NCBI RefSeq assembly: GCF_022201045.2
Contig: NC_068557.1
Span: forward strand, 31,969,501 to 32,033,500
Direction of reading: 5' to 3'
DNA: 64,000 bases
DNA from: Citrus sinensis
Lineage: Eukaryota > Streptophyta > Magnoliopsida > Sapindales > Rutaceae
Part shown: piece by piece, positions 35,517 to 48,500 of the stretch
Layout: every line of letters begins with the position of its first letter
How positions within the stretch are numbered: position 1 is the first letter of the stretch
The notes under the pieces: generated by a model
The model's database searches: none
What the model was told of the DNA's origin: nothing
Seen by the model: only the letters and a program-made list of their open reading frames with translations
Program-made: the position numbers and the translations under genes

Positions 35517-38500
35517 TTGAATCATAGATTTAGCAGCAATACAGCCGATTGGAAAATGCAAAGTGGTAGGAGCTGGAATTCATCACAATTAAATTTCTTT
35601 TCCCAGCCCTAGAACCCGGGGCCCTGTAATGGACCTTGGGCGTTTTTGTGTATTTTTGGTGTAAGGGTCTTTTTTGCAATTATTTTTTCAAATGCGTTTC
35701 TGGAAAGATTTTCCTTCAGTCGGAGTGTGTTGTAATATTGTTTTCAGGAGTATGAGAACAGCTGTTGGTGAAAACTTAGAAATGAATAATAATAGTACAC
35801 TTAATTGTGTCTAAAAGATTCTTGCGTATTGACTGACTGGTGTGCTTTAGGAGACAGAAGCGACATGCCATGCGTCCCCCATTTGATGAGGGGCTAAAAA
35901 TCCACCTGCAGATATTTTAGGTAAAGCTCAATTATTCAGCATGACTCGGGTCGGGTACTCTCTCTTAAACTGGCTTCCTGCACAAACACAAAGTGAACTG
36001 GTGCCTGTTCTCCTGATCCAGATGCTGTCGTAAACTCTTTTGTGAATGACATGTGGGTCTTCCGCATCCATGCACAATGAATCTAAAATACATTGATGCA
36101 GCGAATAATATAAACTCTTTTTCTTTAATTTTTTTTAAGAGGCTAGTGATCCATTAAAACAGAATCAAAGACCCCATGGTGCAAGGTTGGAAGAAGCATT
36201 GTAGGCTTATAACAGCAAAAACAAGATTTTGCACCTTTTTTTTTTTTTATTAAATGCAAATCAACATTGAAGTTCTCTGATGTCACAAGAAGAAATGTGT
36301 CAGCCAAAATCAACAATGGGCAATGTCACTAACAAAAGGATTCTTAAGTTAATGTTTGCCAGTGCGGTGACACATCAATGACCATTACGTGATCAGAGTT
36401 TAATAGCTTTAGGCAATAAAAATGCTGGAGGAAGAAGAATAGTTGGTCACCTTATAGATTTGCTTTAGAAATTAGCTCTCTCAGTTGGGGTCCAAGGTCC
36501 CGAAACCTTTCCATAAAACTCCAGTTTTGAGGAAGTTTAGAATGTGAAAGGAAAGAGGTTTATTTTATTTTATTAAAATAACTTATTTTATGCACGAGGG
36601 TTTCAGGAAAGAAAACTCTGAAGCTCTCTTAGGGTTCCAATTTCCAATTTCCAATTTCTTGATTTCAGAAAGCATCTTTCCTCACTTTAATCAATCAAAC
36701 AAAGTACTTGTGGCTTTACACAACCCAAAACGTTTAAAGAATTAAAAAAAAAAAAAAAACAAATTAATACATTCTACATTATCTGCTCTTTACACTTTAA
36801 CTAAAGGACATCCTACTCAGGGGTGGACAAAATCCGGTTTGAATAAACTCAATGGGGTTTCAGGTTAATTAGTTTGGGAAAAAAAATCATTTGAATTCAA
36901 TTTGATTCTGTAATTCGATCTCATCTGAATACGTTCATATTGGATCGAATAAAAAATTCAGGTGAGCTCGGATCAAATGGGGTTAGGATTAAAATTTAAA
37001 CAATAAACCTCATTATACAATTCTGTTTCCATTTAGGTTCAAACTTTTTAAATTAACTATTTAACATAATATAATAATATACCATGAAAAAAAATAAGTT
37101 GGAGGAACTTGGTGACAGTGGCTGTTGGTCGAGGTGGAGCAAGCTGTAGCAACGGTTGTAGACCTGCAATGGCTCGGCTTCGCAGGGTTGTGTTGGTGAG
37201 TCAGTGACTACTAGCTGCTGCTGAGTGTGCTATCTAGTGTTGTGCCTTCTATATTTAGTATCTCTAATCTGTGTGTGTGTTTACTTCTTTGGGCGCGTGG
37301 ATTTGGTCTAAATGTTGTGTTGTGTTTTAGTGAGTCGCGGTTAGTTTTTTTTGTCAGTCTTTTTTTTTTTTGGGGTGCATCAACCCAACATGATTGGATT
37401 TTCATATCGGATTGAGTTGCGTAAAGTACCACCTTATTGGATTGGACAAGTAATCCGATTCGATCCGAACCCCTTTTTTTTTAGATTGGATTGGGTTATT
37501 TGCCTACCCCTAATCCTATTGCACAGCATTGTATGAGATACAACCGGCTTTGGTGAGTCAGACAACTAGCACCGGTTGTCCATTCATGTAATTTGTTTTT
37601 GTTGAAAAAAATTAAAATAAAGAAAATTATAAATATTTAATATAAAAGGATATTGAATGACACAAAATATTTTAATAAATTTTATTTTAAATATAGCAAA
37701 ATGAATTGTGAAAAAATTATAAAATAGTTACACTTGCACTTTTGATTAAATACCAATATGTTGGGTGGTTGTTTCAAATTGTTTTTATCAGTCTCTAGTT
37801 CTGGCTAATCTCATTTTTGGGTTCCAAAATTCCAACTAATTTAAAAACAAGTTTTGAGTATAAGGTTCCTATTTTTTTTTTTTTATCACATTTCGACATT
37901 ATAGATAAATCTTTAATTTTGGTTAAACTTTTTCATATTGAGTTTTAAAATTCCAATTAATTTAACCACCTGTTTGGGGTTTATAATCCTTTTTTTTTTT
38001 TTTAAGATTCCAACATTATAAATAAGTTTCTAGTTTTTGTTAAACTTTCTCATTTTTTTTTTGTTTTGATTCGAACACTATAGATAACTAGATAAGTTCT
38101 TATTTACCGATCCGAACAATTTTGGCTGTTGTGGATGCTACGGTTGGCAACCTGCAACCCACTGGTTGTTGAACAGAAATTTGAGTCATCTTGCCCCTGC
38201 CCTTATATAAGCTCCTGTTTGCTGACACAAATAAGAGATTTAAATTCAAATATTTATCAACTCAAACTCAAGCACTCAAGCCCCTTTTTTCCTTATTTAT
38301 TTCTTTCTGTCTTTTTTTTTTCCCCCGATTGACATAGTCCTTTGCAACCATCATTATTATCATCATTAACTACACTTTCACTAACTGAAAAAAAAAAGGG
38401 AACGAAATAAAGTAGCCAACTGTCAAGATTTTGAGGCTCCTTTGTTTTAAATATTTGAATGCTTCTTATACTCTCTTTATGTCTTATTTATTTATTTTTA

Positions 38501-39798
38501 AACACTGATTTGCATATGTTATTATTAGAATACTATTAATATTTACCTAATGGGATGTATACTTCATATTAAGTGATAAATTTATCTCTACCTAACTATA
38601 TAGTTAGGGTCTTAGGGAAAAAAAAATTGAGTCCCTAGATGTAAGCTCAAACCGCTCCTCTTACTAGTACGAAGGCAGTGGCTCACTTTAAGCCGAGTGG
38701 CCCTTATGTGTTACCTTTCACACAGGTAAATAGTAGACACTGACCATATAATGCATCTGGTTAATAGTAATCTTGGCCCACATGTGGTACATTTTTTTTT
38801 GGGTATGTTGCCCGTGACTTTCTGCTGCTTATGGTACCGGAGCTACTGTAATTTTTGTTGGACTGTTGGCACTACAGAACACTGGCTCTGCTTTTGTCCT
38901 GAATCTACTTCTGGCTGGCAGTCACCCATTTCATTTTTTCCTTTTAATAATGTGGGTTGAATTTTCTTGTCAATTCAATTGGGTTTCAACTTTCAAACGG
39001 GCCTATTTTCTTTTTCTTGTTCAACCAAACGGATTGTATCACTCAATTAGACATAGAAAGAAAGAATGGCAACAACTTGTGTTGAATAGCAAGTAGGATG
39101 GCAAATTGGCAAGTTCTGAGTTTCAATTAGTTGCTCTGGATTCTAAAACGATGTTAAATATTTGAGAGAAAACTGTTGAAGGTTGCATTGATGTTGTTGC
39201 CTGCTGCTGCAAGCAACGTCTCTCTGGAAATGCCAGCCTGGAAGTCCAGAAACGGCCATTTTTAAGTCATCGTTTGGTCCTTCTAACTTTACTAAAAGTT
39301 ACAGTCCCAATCTCGACCACACATTAACCTATAAAAATATTTAAAAATATATATAAAAAACTCAAAAAAAAAAAAAAAAGTCATCAACTAGGCAACCACA
39401 ACCAGTCCTATGGAAAATGAATTGAAGTGTTAAACAAACTAATAAAGAAATGGAATTTGCTAGAGCATTTTTACCATACTGTCGGCTCAGTCACAAGTCA
39501 CAAGGTCAATTTGGTGATTGCCAGAGATACTGAGCTAGTAAATTGAAAAACACATCTTTTGGGAAGCAAGAATCGAAGTTAGCCCCCAAAATCAAGATAT
39601 CTTTTGATGAATGTCCTCTTTCTTCTTCATACTGTACATTTCTCAAGTCAGTAACCAAACACAAATCAAAGCCTCTCAAGTAAGACCCACCAAGAACTCC
39701 GAAATATTAGAGAAAATAATCCCAAAAGATAATGCAAGGTTCTGGAGCGGAACCTCCAGAAGCAGGGGATAGAGAAGTAAAGCTCCATCTTGGCTTCA
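35517..39798. other. Spacer between APR and the GH17 gene
   Basis: The first about 300 bp are probably APR 3' UTR. A non-autonomous hAT-like element occupies 36818-37512. The remainder is AT-rich with several long T runs (near 37.36, 37.87, 37.99, 38.05, 38.32 kb) and an A run near 39.37 kb. No gene is recognised; the last about 100 bp are the GH17 leader. Confidence 0.55.
36818..37512. mobile_element. Non-autonomous hAT-like transposon (695 bp)
   Basis: Starts CAGGGGTGGACAAAATCC and ends with the inverted counterpart TTTGCCTACCCCTA, the terminal pattern of plant hAT elements. It is flanked by ATCCTACT (36810-36817) and ATCCTATT (37513-37520), an 8-bp target duplication with one change. Subterminal GGATCGAAT/ATTCGATC-type motifs recur near both ends. 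There is no transposase reading frame, so it depends on a partner elsewhere. Confidence 0.75.
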
Positions 39799-42467
39799 AT
39801 GGAAAACCCTAAGCTGACCCTTTTTATCATCTTCTACTTTACGGTACTTAACACAGGTAATATCTCAAAACCCCATTTGGAAGATCACGCTTGTATTCGG
39901 CAAACACGAATGAAGATCCATTTTTGAGGTCTTTATTACTACTGCTTCTCATACATTTGTTCACTAAAATTTTTGCAGCTAAAGCAGCTGACCCAGACAA
40001 GGAACCATTTGTTGGTGTGAACATAGGCACCGATGTTTCAAATTTACTCTCTCCCACGGACTTGGTTTCCTTCTTGCAAGTTCAGAAAATCACACACATC
40101 AGGCTTTATGATGCAGACCCAGACTTACTCAAAGCACTGGCTAAAACCAAGATCCGGGTCATTGTCAGTGTGCCCAACAACCAGCTTCTTGCAATTGGGT
40201 CCTCTAACACCACCGCAGCTTCTTGGATTGGTAAAAATGTTATTGCTTCTTACCCTGAAACTCTCATTACTGCCATTGCTGTAGGTGATGAGGTCTTAAC
40301 AACTGTACCCTCTTCAGCTCCAATTTTACTTCCAGCCATTGAGTCCCTCTATAGTGCTTTAGTGGCTGCAAATTTGCACACCCAGATCAAGATTTCAACT
40401 CCTCATGCAGCTTCTATAATTCTCGATCCATTTCCTCCTTCTCAGGCTTTTTTTAACCAGAGCTTGAGTTCAGTAATGTTGCCTTTGCTTCAGTTCTTGT
40501 CAAAAACTGGTGCACCTTTAATGATGAATCTTTATCCTTATTATGTGTTTATGCAAAACAAAGGTGTAGTGCCTCTTGATAACTCGTTGTTTAAGCCACT
40601 GACCCCATCAAAAGAAATGGTTGATCCTAATACTTTGCTCCATTACACAAATGTGCTTGATGCAATGATTGATGCTGCTTATTTTTCAATGAAGAACTTG
40701 AATATTACAGATGTTATGGTTCTTGTTACAGAAAGTGGGTGGCCTTCGAAGGGTGATTCTAAAGAGCCTTATGCTACTATTGACAATGCAGATACATATA
40801 ATTCAAATTTGATTAAGCATATTTTGGACCGTAGTGGAACTCCTTTTCACCCAGAAGTCACTTCAAATGTGTATATTTATGAGTTGTTCAATGAGGACTT
40901 AAGGTCACCGCCTATATCAGAAGCAAATTGGGGGCTATTTCATGCCAATACAACACCTGTTTATTTGCTTCATGTGTCGGGAAGTGGGACATTTTTGGCC
41001 AACGATACAACAAACCAGACATATTGTATTGCAATGGATGGTGTTGATACAAAGACATTGCAGGCAGCACTGGATTGGGCGTGTGGCCCTGGGAGAGCTA
41101 ATTGTAGTGATATTCAACCTGGGGAACCTTGTTATCAGCCTAATAATGTGAAGAGCCACGCTTCTTATGCCTTTGATAGCTATTACCATGAGCAAGGGAA
41201 GACTTCCGGGTCTTGTGATTTCAAGGGCGTGGCGATGATCACCACAACGGACCCAAGTAAGTGCAAGCTTCTAGCCCACTACATGATGGTTTAACTTGAA
41301 AAGGCGTGGATATTGTTTTTTGCATAGGATTTTTCGTACAATTAATGATATGATTTTAGTAGTTTTTGTATATCTATAGTTTGTAGTTAGTGATTCATCT
41401 GCTAAATTTCAATAGGGTTAATTTTTCTGACATCTGTAGTTCGTAAATTGAATTCTTGTTGTGGGCAAACATAGAACTGACTAATGGGGAAGTTAAAGAT
41501 GGATAGTTGTACTAGAAATTTAGTTTATTCTTCTTTGCAACTGAGAAGTGTCTTAAACTAGAAGTAGTCCACAAAAGTAAAGCGATGAAGATAGTGGCAC
41601 CTTCCAATCACAATCTTCAGGGGATTCTCAAGAGGCAAAGCTGACTGCAAAATAGAAATTTTGTGTGATTCCTTCCTGACAGAGGCACATGGGTTTTTTA
41701 CTGATTGGAGGTTGAATATTGATCCTGGAGAGACACTGTTTGGTTTAAGTAGGGAAAAATCATTTCGATTTGGACAACGGTTTGTGTATTTTGTGAGCCC
41801 CATTGTGCCATGATAATGTTATGAGATAATGGAAGACCCGGGATATGATTTTCCTTGGAAATAACTTGTTTCTTGCATGTATGTTATTGAATGCAACTTC
41901 ACTGTTTGCCTGTATGCACGGGAAGGGGTTGATCCAAGATGGGGTCCAAGCTCTTTGTTATTTGGCTCCTGCTTAAACTGCCATGTATATGTGTGTGTGT
42001 GTGTGTATATAATATTACATTTTCTGATTGTGCGTGTGTGTGTATATATATATATAATATTACATTTTCTGATTGTGCGTCCTTTTGCAGGTCATGGGAG
42101 CTGTATATTTCCTGGCAGGTGAGAAATAATGCCCTCTCAACGATTGTGATTCTTTATACTCTTGTTTATAGAAATTCTACATAAGATGGAAGTTGCCACC
42201 TAATGTATAACAATAAATGGGCAGAATTTCCTTATAGAAACAAAGAAGCCAGAAGCCTAATGTTCTTAACAAAATTATTTTGTTTTGATTTTCAGTAAGA
42301 AGGTAAGCAATAAGACGAAAGCAGTTGTAAACTCAACTCAAATAAGTGGAGCAGCAGATAGGCTGAGATTCATCTCCCTCCGCGGCAACCAAATAAGCGC
42401 AAATGCTGTAGCTTTTTCTATTTTGTTATTCATTCCCTTTATGACTCCGTGGTGGGGTGTCCAGTAA
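39799..42467 (+). CDS. Glucan endo-1,3-beta-glucosidase, GH17 with X8 domain, GPI-type
   Basis: Hydrolyses beta-1,3-glucan (callose) at the cell surface. Four exons: 39799-39856, 39979-41256, 42091-42118 (28 nt) and 42296-42467; 1536 nt, 511 aa. A signal peptide spans both sides of intron 1 (start MENPKLTLFIIFYFTVLN). The GH17 barrel has the nucleophile motif VLVTESGWPSKG and, at the acid/base site, AVGDEVL where many relatives read VGNE. A Cys-rich X8/CBM43 domain (about residues 365-455) begins TYCIAMDG and ends in SGSCDFKG and SHGSCIFPG. The hydrophobic C-terminus (AVAFSILLFIPFM) suggests GPI anchoring. A frame that runs on past the 41256 donor would stop at 41294 without the last X8 cysteine; splicing restores the family sequence. 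From memory, close to Arabidopsis At1g11820/At2g01630. Confidence 0.92.
41987..42080. repeat. Tandem duplication with GT/AT microsatellites in GH17 intron 2
   Basis: Two units of about 47 bp, each a (GT)n(AT)n tract followed by the identical AATATTACATTTTCTGATTG TGCG. The duplication lies 10 bp before the acceptor of the 28-nt exon 3, so it may have doubled a branch-point region. Confidence 0.75.
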
Positions 42468-43143
42468 TCTTTTTCCTTTTTTTTTCCCCCAAATGTATCA
42501 TTGTTTTGCTTTTGAATTTGTTGGTAATCAAGAGGTGCTGCAGGGAGTTGTTGTTTAGTGGGTAGATTCAGTAGAAGTGCAATGTGATAATTGAATTGGG
42601 GTGGCTGGCACCTTGTAATTAAACATAATTTTGATGAGCAGATTAGCTTTAATGTGGTATATTCAATATTTTGCAACAATCTCTCACCGAGTAAAGGGAA
42701 TAATTATAATAGCGAGTGCTTTTTGCAAGATCATTATCATTGTATGTCTTTAAAGGCTCCTTTTTAACATGGGGATTTATGATGATTTATCCGGCATATT
42801 AGCTCATTCCTAACAACGTCGTTAACTGTCGGACATGTCGGTCTCCCGACCCCAAACGAACTTATTGCCTATTGGTCCCCATGAGCCCCACGTGTACAGA
42901 GTCCTTCCTAAGTGGGCCATAAGATCAAAGTAAGCAAGTTCCACTTTGTGGGAGGGAGGGAGGGAGGGATTCTCTGTGCGCGTGTCTATCAACTACGAAA
43001 GCGGAAGACAGTTCCCACTTCCCACGTCCCGCTTTCAAATGTTGTTCTTGCTAACGAATTCATTCCTACTGCGATTCGAAACGGCAATTTCAAACCCTAA
43101 AAGTAAAAATTTTTTTACATCGCTCAGAACAAGAGGATCAAGT
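42468..43143. other. Spacer between GH17 and the TDP2-like gene
   Basis: GH17 3' UTR on the left; promoter and leader of the next gene on the right, with a (GGGA)n stretch near 42951-42968. From about 42946 the reading frame is already open into the downstream protein, see the entry for 43144. Confidence 0.6.
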
Positions 43144-45121
43144 ATGTCTTCATGGGCATGCAAGAAGTGCACGTTTCTAAACTCCCCATCGCGGAAATCA
43201 ACTTGTCAAATTTGCCTCACCCCGTCTTCTTCTTTTTCTCCTCCTTCGAAGTCATCAGTCTCCGTTCCCACGTGGTCGTGCAAAGCCTGCACTTTTCTCA
43301 ACCCTTACAACAACACAAGCTGTGAACTTTGTAACACAAGGGCTCCTGTCTCTGGCTTATCAAGTTTCGAGGACTTGACTGATCCGGCTCTTGATTCAGA
43401 ACTGGATTCTTCTGTTGGGTCTGTTTTCTTGCCCTTGCAGTTGAAGGCTTGTACTGGTAAGAGGAAGATTAGGGATCAAGATTGTGATGGTGATTTTGAT
43501 GGGTTTCGTGGTACTAACTCCGTGTCAATAAAGGGTCAGTTTTTTTTTTTTTTTTTTTTGTTGATAAATATTGGTTTTCCTTTGCTTGTTTTGTGGGTTT
43601 GTTTAGGTTTTATGCATTCTCTTGATTTTTTTGTAGTAATATATGCTTATTGTTCCGTTCAATGACATCCCACCGATACCAGCAGATAATGCTTTTTCCT
43701 TTTAGCTCTATCTTCAACATCTGAATATTCATAATAATCTAAATTGAAATGTATAAACATTTTGTTTTGTATGGTTTTTACTTCTACTTTATTAGAAAAG
43801 TAGTTTTGCATGTGGAACAGATCTTTGACATCAAGGTACTTTCTATTTGTGGTAGCAGACGATACTACGTCAGGTCCTAGTGCAGATAATTCAGAGTCAG
43901 GGGCAGTTTCCGGTTCATTGAAAATTCTGAGTTATAATGTTTGGTTCCGAGAAGACTTGGAGATGCATCCGAGAATGAAAACAATCGGTGACCTCATTCA
44001 ACTGCATTCCCCGGATATCATATGTTTTCAGGTTACTGGAATTATATTTCCTACATTTGTCAATGAACTTTAGCTATTTTATATCATCTTACTAATGGAC
44101 ATATTGCTGTATAGGAGATTACTCCGAATATATATGATATACTTTGCAAGTCCAGCTGGTGGAAGGGCTATCGTTGCTCTGTTCCCAATGAAATGGCAGA
44201 TTCAAGGGGATACTTTTGCATGCAGGTAAGCTTTCTATCAGCCTCTATTTTGGGTCCATTTAGTATGTTGCAACCTCAACAGTGTGATGCTTGCTTGACT
44301 GACAAGGACATTTTGACTCAATATGTTTGATACTGATACATCTCCGTTTACTGTTTGGGTGCTGAAATGTACATTGGAATTTTGAGTTGATCTAGCTTTC
44401 ACCACTTCCAATGACAGTTCTTATATGTTTTGTTTATGTTTCAAATAGAAACGAAATAAGGCTTTGATGAATTTCGGGGTGGTGAAATTTTTCTAAGACT
44501 TGTGTCAATTATTCACTGTATGATATGCAGTTAAGCAAGTTGCAGGCGAAATCCTTTACCTGTGAACCCTTCAGAAATTCGATAATGGGGAGAGAACTCT
44601 GTGTTGCTGAGGTTGAAGTTCAGGGAAAAAAGCCATTGGTTGTTGCCACCAGCCATCTTGAGAGTCCCTGCCCAGGCCCTCCCACGTGGGATCAGATGTT
44701 CAGCAAAGAACGTGTAGAACAGGCAAAGGAGGCTATCAATCTTCTTAAGAAGAATCCGAATGTGATCTTTTGTGGTGATATGAACTGGGATGACAAGCTG
44801 GACGGTAAATTTCCTTTGCCCGATGGATGGGTTGATGCTTGGACAGAATTAAGGCCAGGGGAAAATGGATGGACTTATGATACTAAGTCCAACAAGATGT
44901 TGTCAGGTAATCGTACACTGCAAAAGCGGCTAGACCGATTCATCTGCAGTTTGCGTGATTTCAAGATTATTAGAATTGACATGATTGGTGTGGAAGCAAT
45001 ACCAGGTCTATTGTATGTCAAAGAGAAGAAAGTGAGAAAAGAGATGCAGAAGTTAGAACTCCCTGTTTTGCCTAGTGATCATTATGGATTACTTTTAACA
45101 ATCTCCAATAATATTGGTTAA
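43144..45121 (+). CDS. TDP2: Tyrosyl-DNA phosphodiesterase 2-like, two RanBP2 zinc fingers
   Basis: Predicted to remove topoisomerase II peptide adducts from 5' DNA ends. Exons 43144-43534, 43859-44031, 44115-44225, 44531-45121; 1266 nt, 421 aa. Two N-terminal RanBP2-type zinc fingers are seen: SWACKKCTFLN...CQIC and TWSCKACTFLN...CELC, which may bind ubiquitin or RNA. The EEP (Mg-dependent phosphodiesterase) domain has the family's four key motifs: SYNVWF, CFQE (spanning the exon 2/3 junction), GDMNWDD and LPSDHYGLL. The ATG at 43144 starts just before finger 1. An in-frame ATG at 43039 would add 35 residues with a hydrophobic and basic character (MLFLLTNSFLLRF...). The 3' end faces the rhamnogalacturonan lyase gene, 448 bp away. 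Confidence 0.92.
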
Positions 45122-45569
45122 GGCAATGTAAATGATTGCATTGAAGATTGATTGACTAACGGTGGTTTTTTGGGCATCACTTGCATGCTTGTGCAATATG
45201 CGGTCTTGTATCGATAAAGTGATGAAACAGCTGGGTGTTAGCATCTTTTTTAAAGAATGTGGATAAAGTGATTCGGTTTCACATATTACTGCAAATTTCT
45301 AAAATGTTTATCAAGTATTTTCACTTGTTACCGTGGATTACTTTTATGAATTTTGTAGCATCTACTGTTCTCAAAGTTCTCTTTCCTTGTGACGGTTGAC
45401 ATATGTGAATGCATGACATTATTTACGGTGTTAAGCTATTGAAGAACAAAAGAGATGAGCTGCCTCTTTAAAAGTTTCACTGAAGTAGTCACCCGTTTCC
45501 ATGTAAAAGCTTTCCCACTTCTTCTTTGGCCTTGGTCATAAGCCAGCTTAAATTGGATTCGCTTAAGAT
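45122..45569. other. Convergent 3' spacer between TDP2-like and RG lyase genes
   Basis: 448 bp between two genes that converge; it must hold both 3' UTRs. No other feature is seen. Confidence 0.6.
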
Positions 45570-48500
45570 TCATATCATGAAAGAAGATGTAGGCGCTTCT
45601 AGCCTTAGATAGTCATATAGTACTCCACAAACTGGATCTCCACTCCTGGACTGTACAAGAAACATGGAGTTATCTCCCTTTATGAGCAGTAACGAGGAAA
45701 CATGAATGCTAAATAGCTGGTACAGTCCATGAATTCCATGCCGACAAACTGTGTTATCCATCCCCAGGTTCATTTCTTGGTACACCAGGTGACCTTGGTC
45801 TATATAGTTGACAAAAATCTGGACAAAAATGGGGGAAAAGGTGATCGGTAGTATAATGCTTGTGCCTATTTAGTGAAATTTGAGAATGGAGGATATGAGA
45901 TAATCTGAGACTTGGAATCATTGTAACATTTACCTCAAGATCAGAACGAGTTGCTGATGCTATAGCCAACCTCAGATTATAAGTTCCTTTGATTATAGAA
46001 TCAAGATGAAATTTGATAGTCCATGTTGTTGGAAGATACTTGTTATCTGGCCCCCTCCTAGATACTTACCAAATACTTGTCAGGGAACACAATTTCTTCG
46101 AACTAGAGAATTTGGAAGAAGCATTTCAGGGAAAGAAGATAGACCTGTCTACATGAGCAAAGAACCAGTCCTTTTTGGGATCATTAACACCTACAGTGAA
46201 AACTTGATCAGATTCAGGATGTATGTCAGTGTATCTGTCCCATAAGCCATATTGCCTGTACCTGTTATATGGTAGAAAAGAAAGATATACAAGGGCCAAA
46301 AAGAAGTCACCACGAGTTTATTCATCACCTTGAATCAAATTCATGGGAGTTTGAGGGAGAGAGAAAATAGTTGCTTACTTCTCAGGGCTGTTAAGAAATA
46401 ACTTGTTTACATACATTGGATTCACATCAGGAACATAGCAACCTAGAGCTGTACGATCAGGGAAGCCAATCTCCCATACGGTCGGACCATTTCTCAGGGG
46501 AACATAGGTTAAATTTCCAAGTTCTGTTTGTGACCCTGGACAAGTTTTATGATCATCATGCCATAATAATGATACAATCATTATAAATATCTGTCAGTAG
46601 TCAGTACCTGCAGAGATGGTGACAAGTGCTTTGTCAAGGTAATCACCAATGAAACCTGGAACCCAACCATGGAGTCCATAGACTCCAGGGACAACATTCT
46701 TGACGGTGAAATTTCCCTTGGAATCTGTTTGTACCCAGAACTGATAATCCTACATTCCCAAGAAACATCAAATGCTTAACATTTCCAATCTACATGATGG
46801 AACATTAGATATATTTCAATTAGCAGTCACCTTGCTCTCCGTTTGCCATCCTCCTTCGGTTCTTGCGGATGATAGACCTATGTATGCATATTTAGCCGGA
46901 ATCAATGAACTGGAAACGAACCTATGTTTGTATATTCACAAGGTGAATTACAAGTCAATACGTTGAATATGAAAAATGCCACTAAAAGATTCTTTTAACA
47001 GTATATATTAGGGCCTGTTTGTAAATGTTGCACCTTAAGTTTAATTCGAATCACATTAACTAAAATGTTAGGTAAATCTTCCTTTACCCTAACAAGCTCT
47101 ACTTGGGGGGCAGCGAAAATTACTTGTCTTGGACGAAAAATCTTCCAGTAGCTGAACCTCGTTCGTTAGCAGTAAGATAATAAGGTGAGGACACAAAATC
47201 ATATGGCCATGCTGCCTCTTGAAGCAGCCGCTGAGATTAACCAAGCATGAAGCTTTAACTGATTAAATCATGAAATATTTTCTAAACTAACTAAAGTAAA
47301 TGTTCTGAAAGAAACCGAAACTGTACCTGCTTTTTGGCATCAATCCACAAGTTGTATGCCTTTGATGCATCAGAGGTTGAATTCAAGTATACGAAGATTG
47401 GGCCAAACACCTTTCTCCATGCTTCTCCTTCTTGGAAATGAGCTAAGATTTCATTCCCAATATAATGGGTACCATGAAACATCTGCAACATTGAATTTAA
47501 GTTTAATATCATTGTTAAAGATTGATTACACACCTTTTCGTCAAAATCTTGTTATGACGAACCAACTTACAGCTAAGCAGGTAGGGCCAGTGTGAACGGT
47601 GAGGTTTTGCTTTGTAGGACCTCCATTTCGAAACTCATGGCTAGGGAAGATGATCCAGAACCCAATAATGGGGCCAGAACTTATCCATCCATGAAGTCCG
47701 CCATCTTTGTTGTCCATTGAATACTGGTATTTATCATCAACCTGCATTCAATCAGGCAAAAGATGGTCAATTTCCTTGTTAATCTGCTTTAGCATCTCCT
47801 CAAATTTTAGGTGTTTTGTGAACTTGACAAATAAAATTCTGAAAATTTTGTGTTCATTTACCAACCTCGCCTTTGAGATCAGGATTTATGGGATTTACAA
47901 GCAATACAGACTCTGGCACGATTAACTGCTTGCCTCTGCCTGGAAGCAGATCCTCTGGCAGAGGCATTATTCTTTGCTTCGCGTCTGTGATTGCCATGTA
48001 ATGGAACCTTCAATTTTTTCGAAGACAAAAGTTATGGAAGTGCAAAAAATATAAAATAGACACAGACTTTCCAAAGAGATAAGGAATTGATCTTACTTAT
48101 CTCGCCGCAACTTAAATGCCAGTCTTGTTTGAGCAAGATCAAAGGCCCTGCATCCTTGAGGACGTTCATATATTGAATAGCAGTGGAACCCTGAAACGCC
48201 ACTTCTCAATATATACCTAAATAGAAAAAATGACCATTCATTATTGAAATCTGAATGAATGCAACATATATATGTGGTATATCATATACATACAACCTGA
48301 TGTCAACACTGAGAGGCAATTTGGTGCTTTGAATTGATGGATCATAAGAACTCCTGAATGAAACCTCTACACTGTCGTTGCTCATGTTGATTACACTATA
48401 TTCACCTCCATTGAGTCTGTATTTCAGAAGTAACTATGCTTTGATCAGTTCGTTGAAAATTCTTCATAGTTTTGTTTTTCTAAAATGAAATTAAAGTCTC

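Noticed and set aside
39891-39978. Direct read-through start of the GH17 protein at 39891
   Set aside because: This segment is intron 1; the exon at 39799-39856 supplies a proper ATG and signal peptide, and splicing 39856 to 39979 keeps phase.
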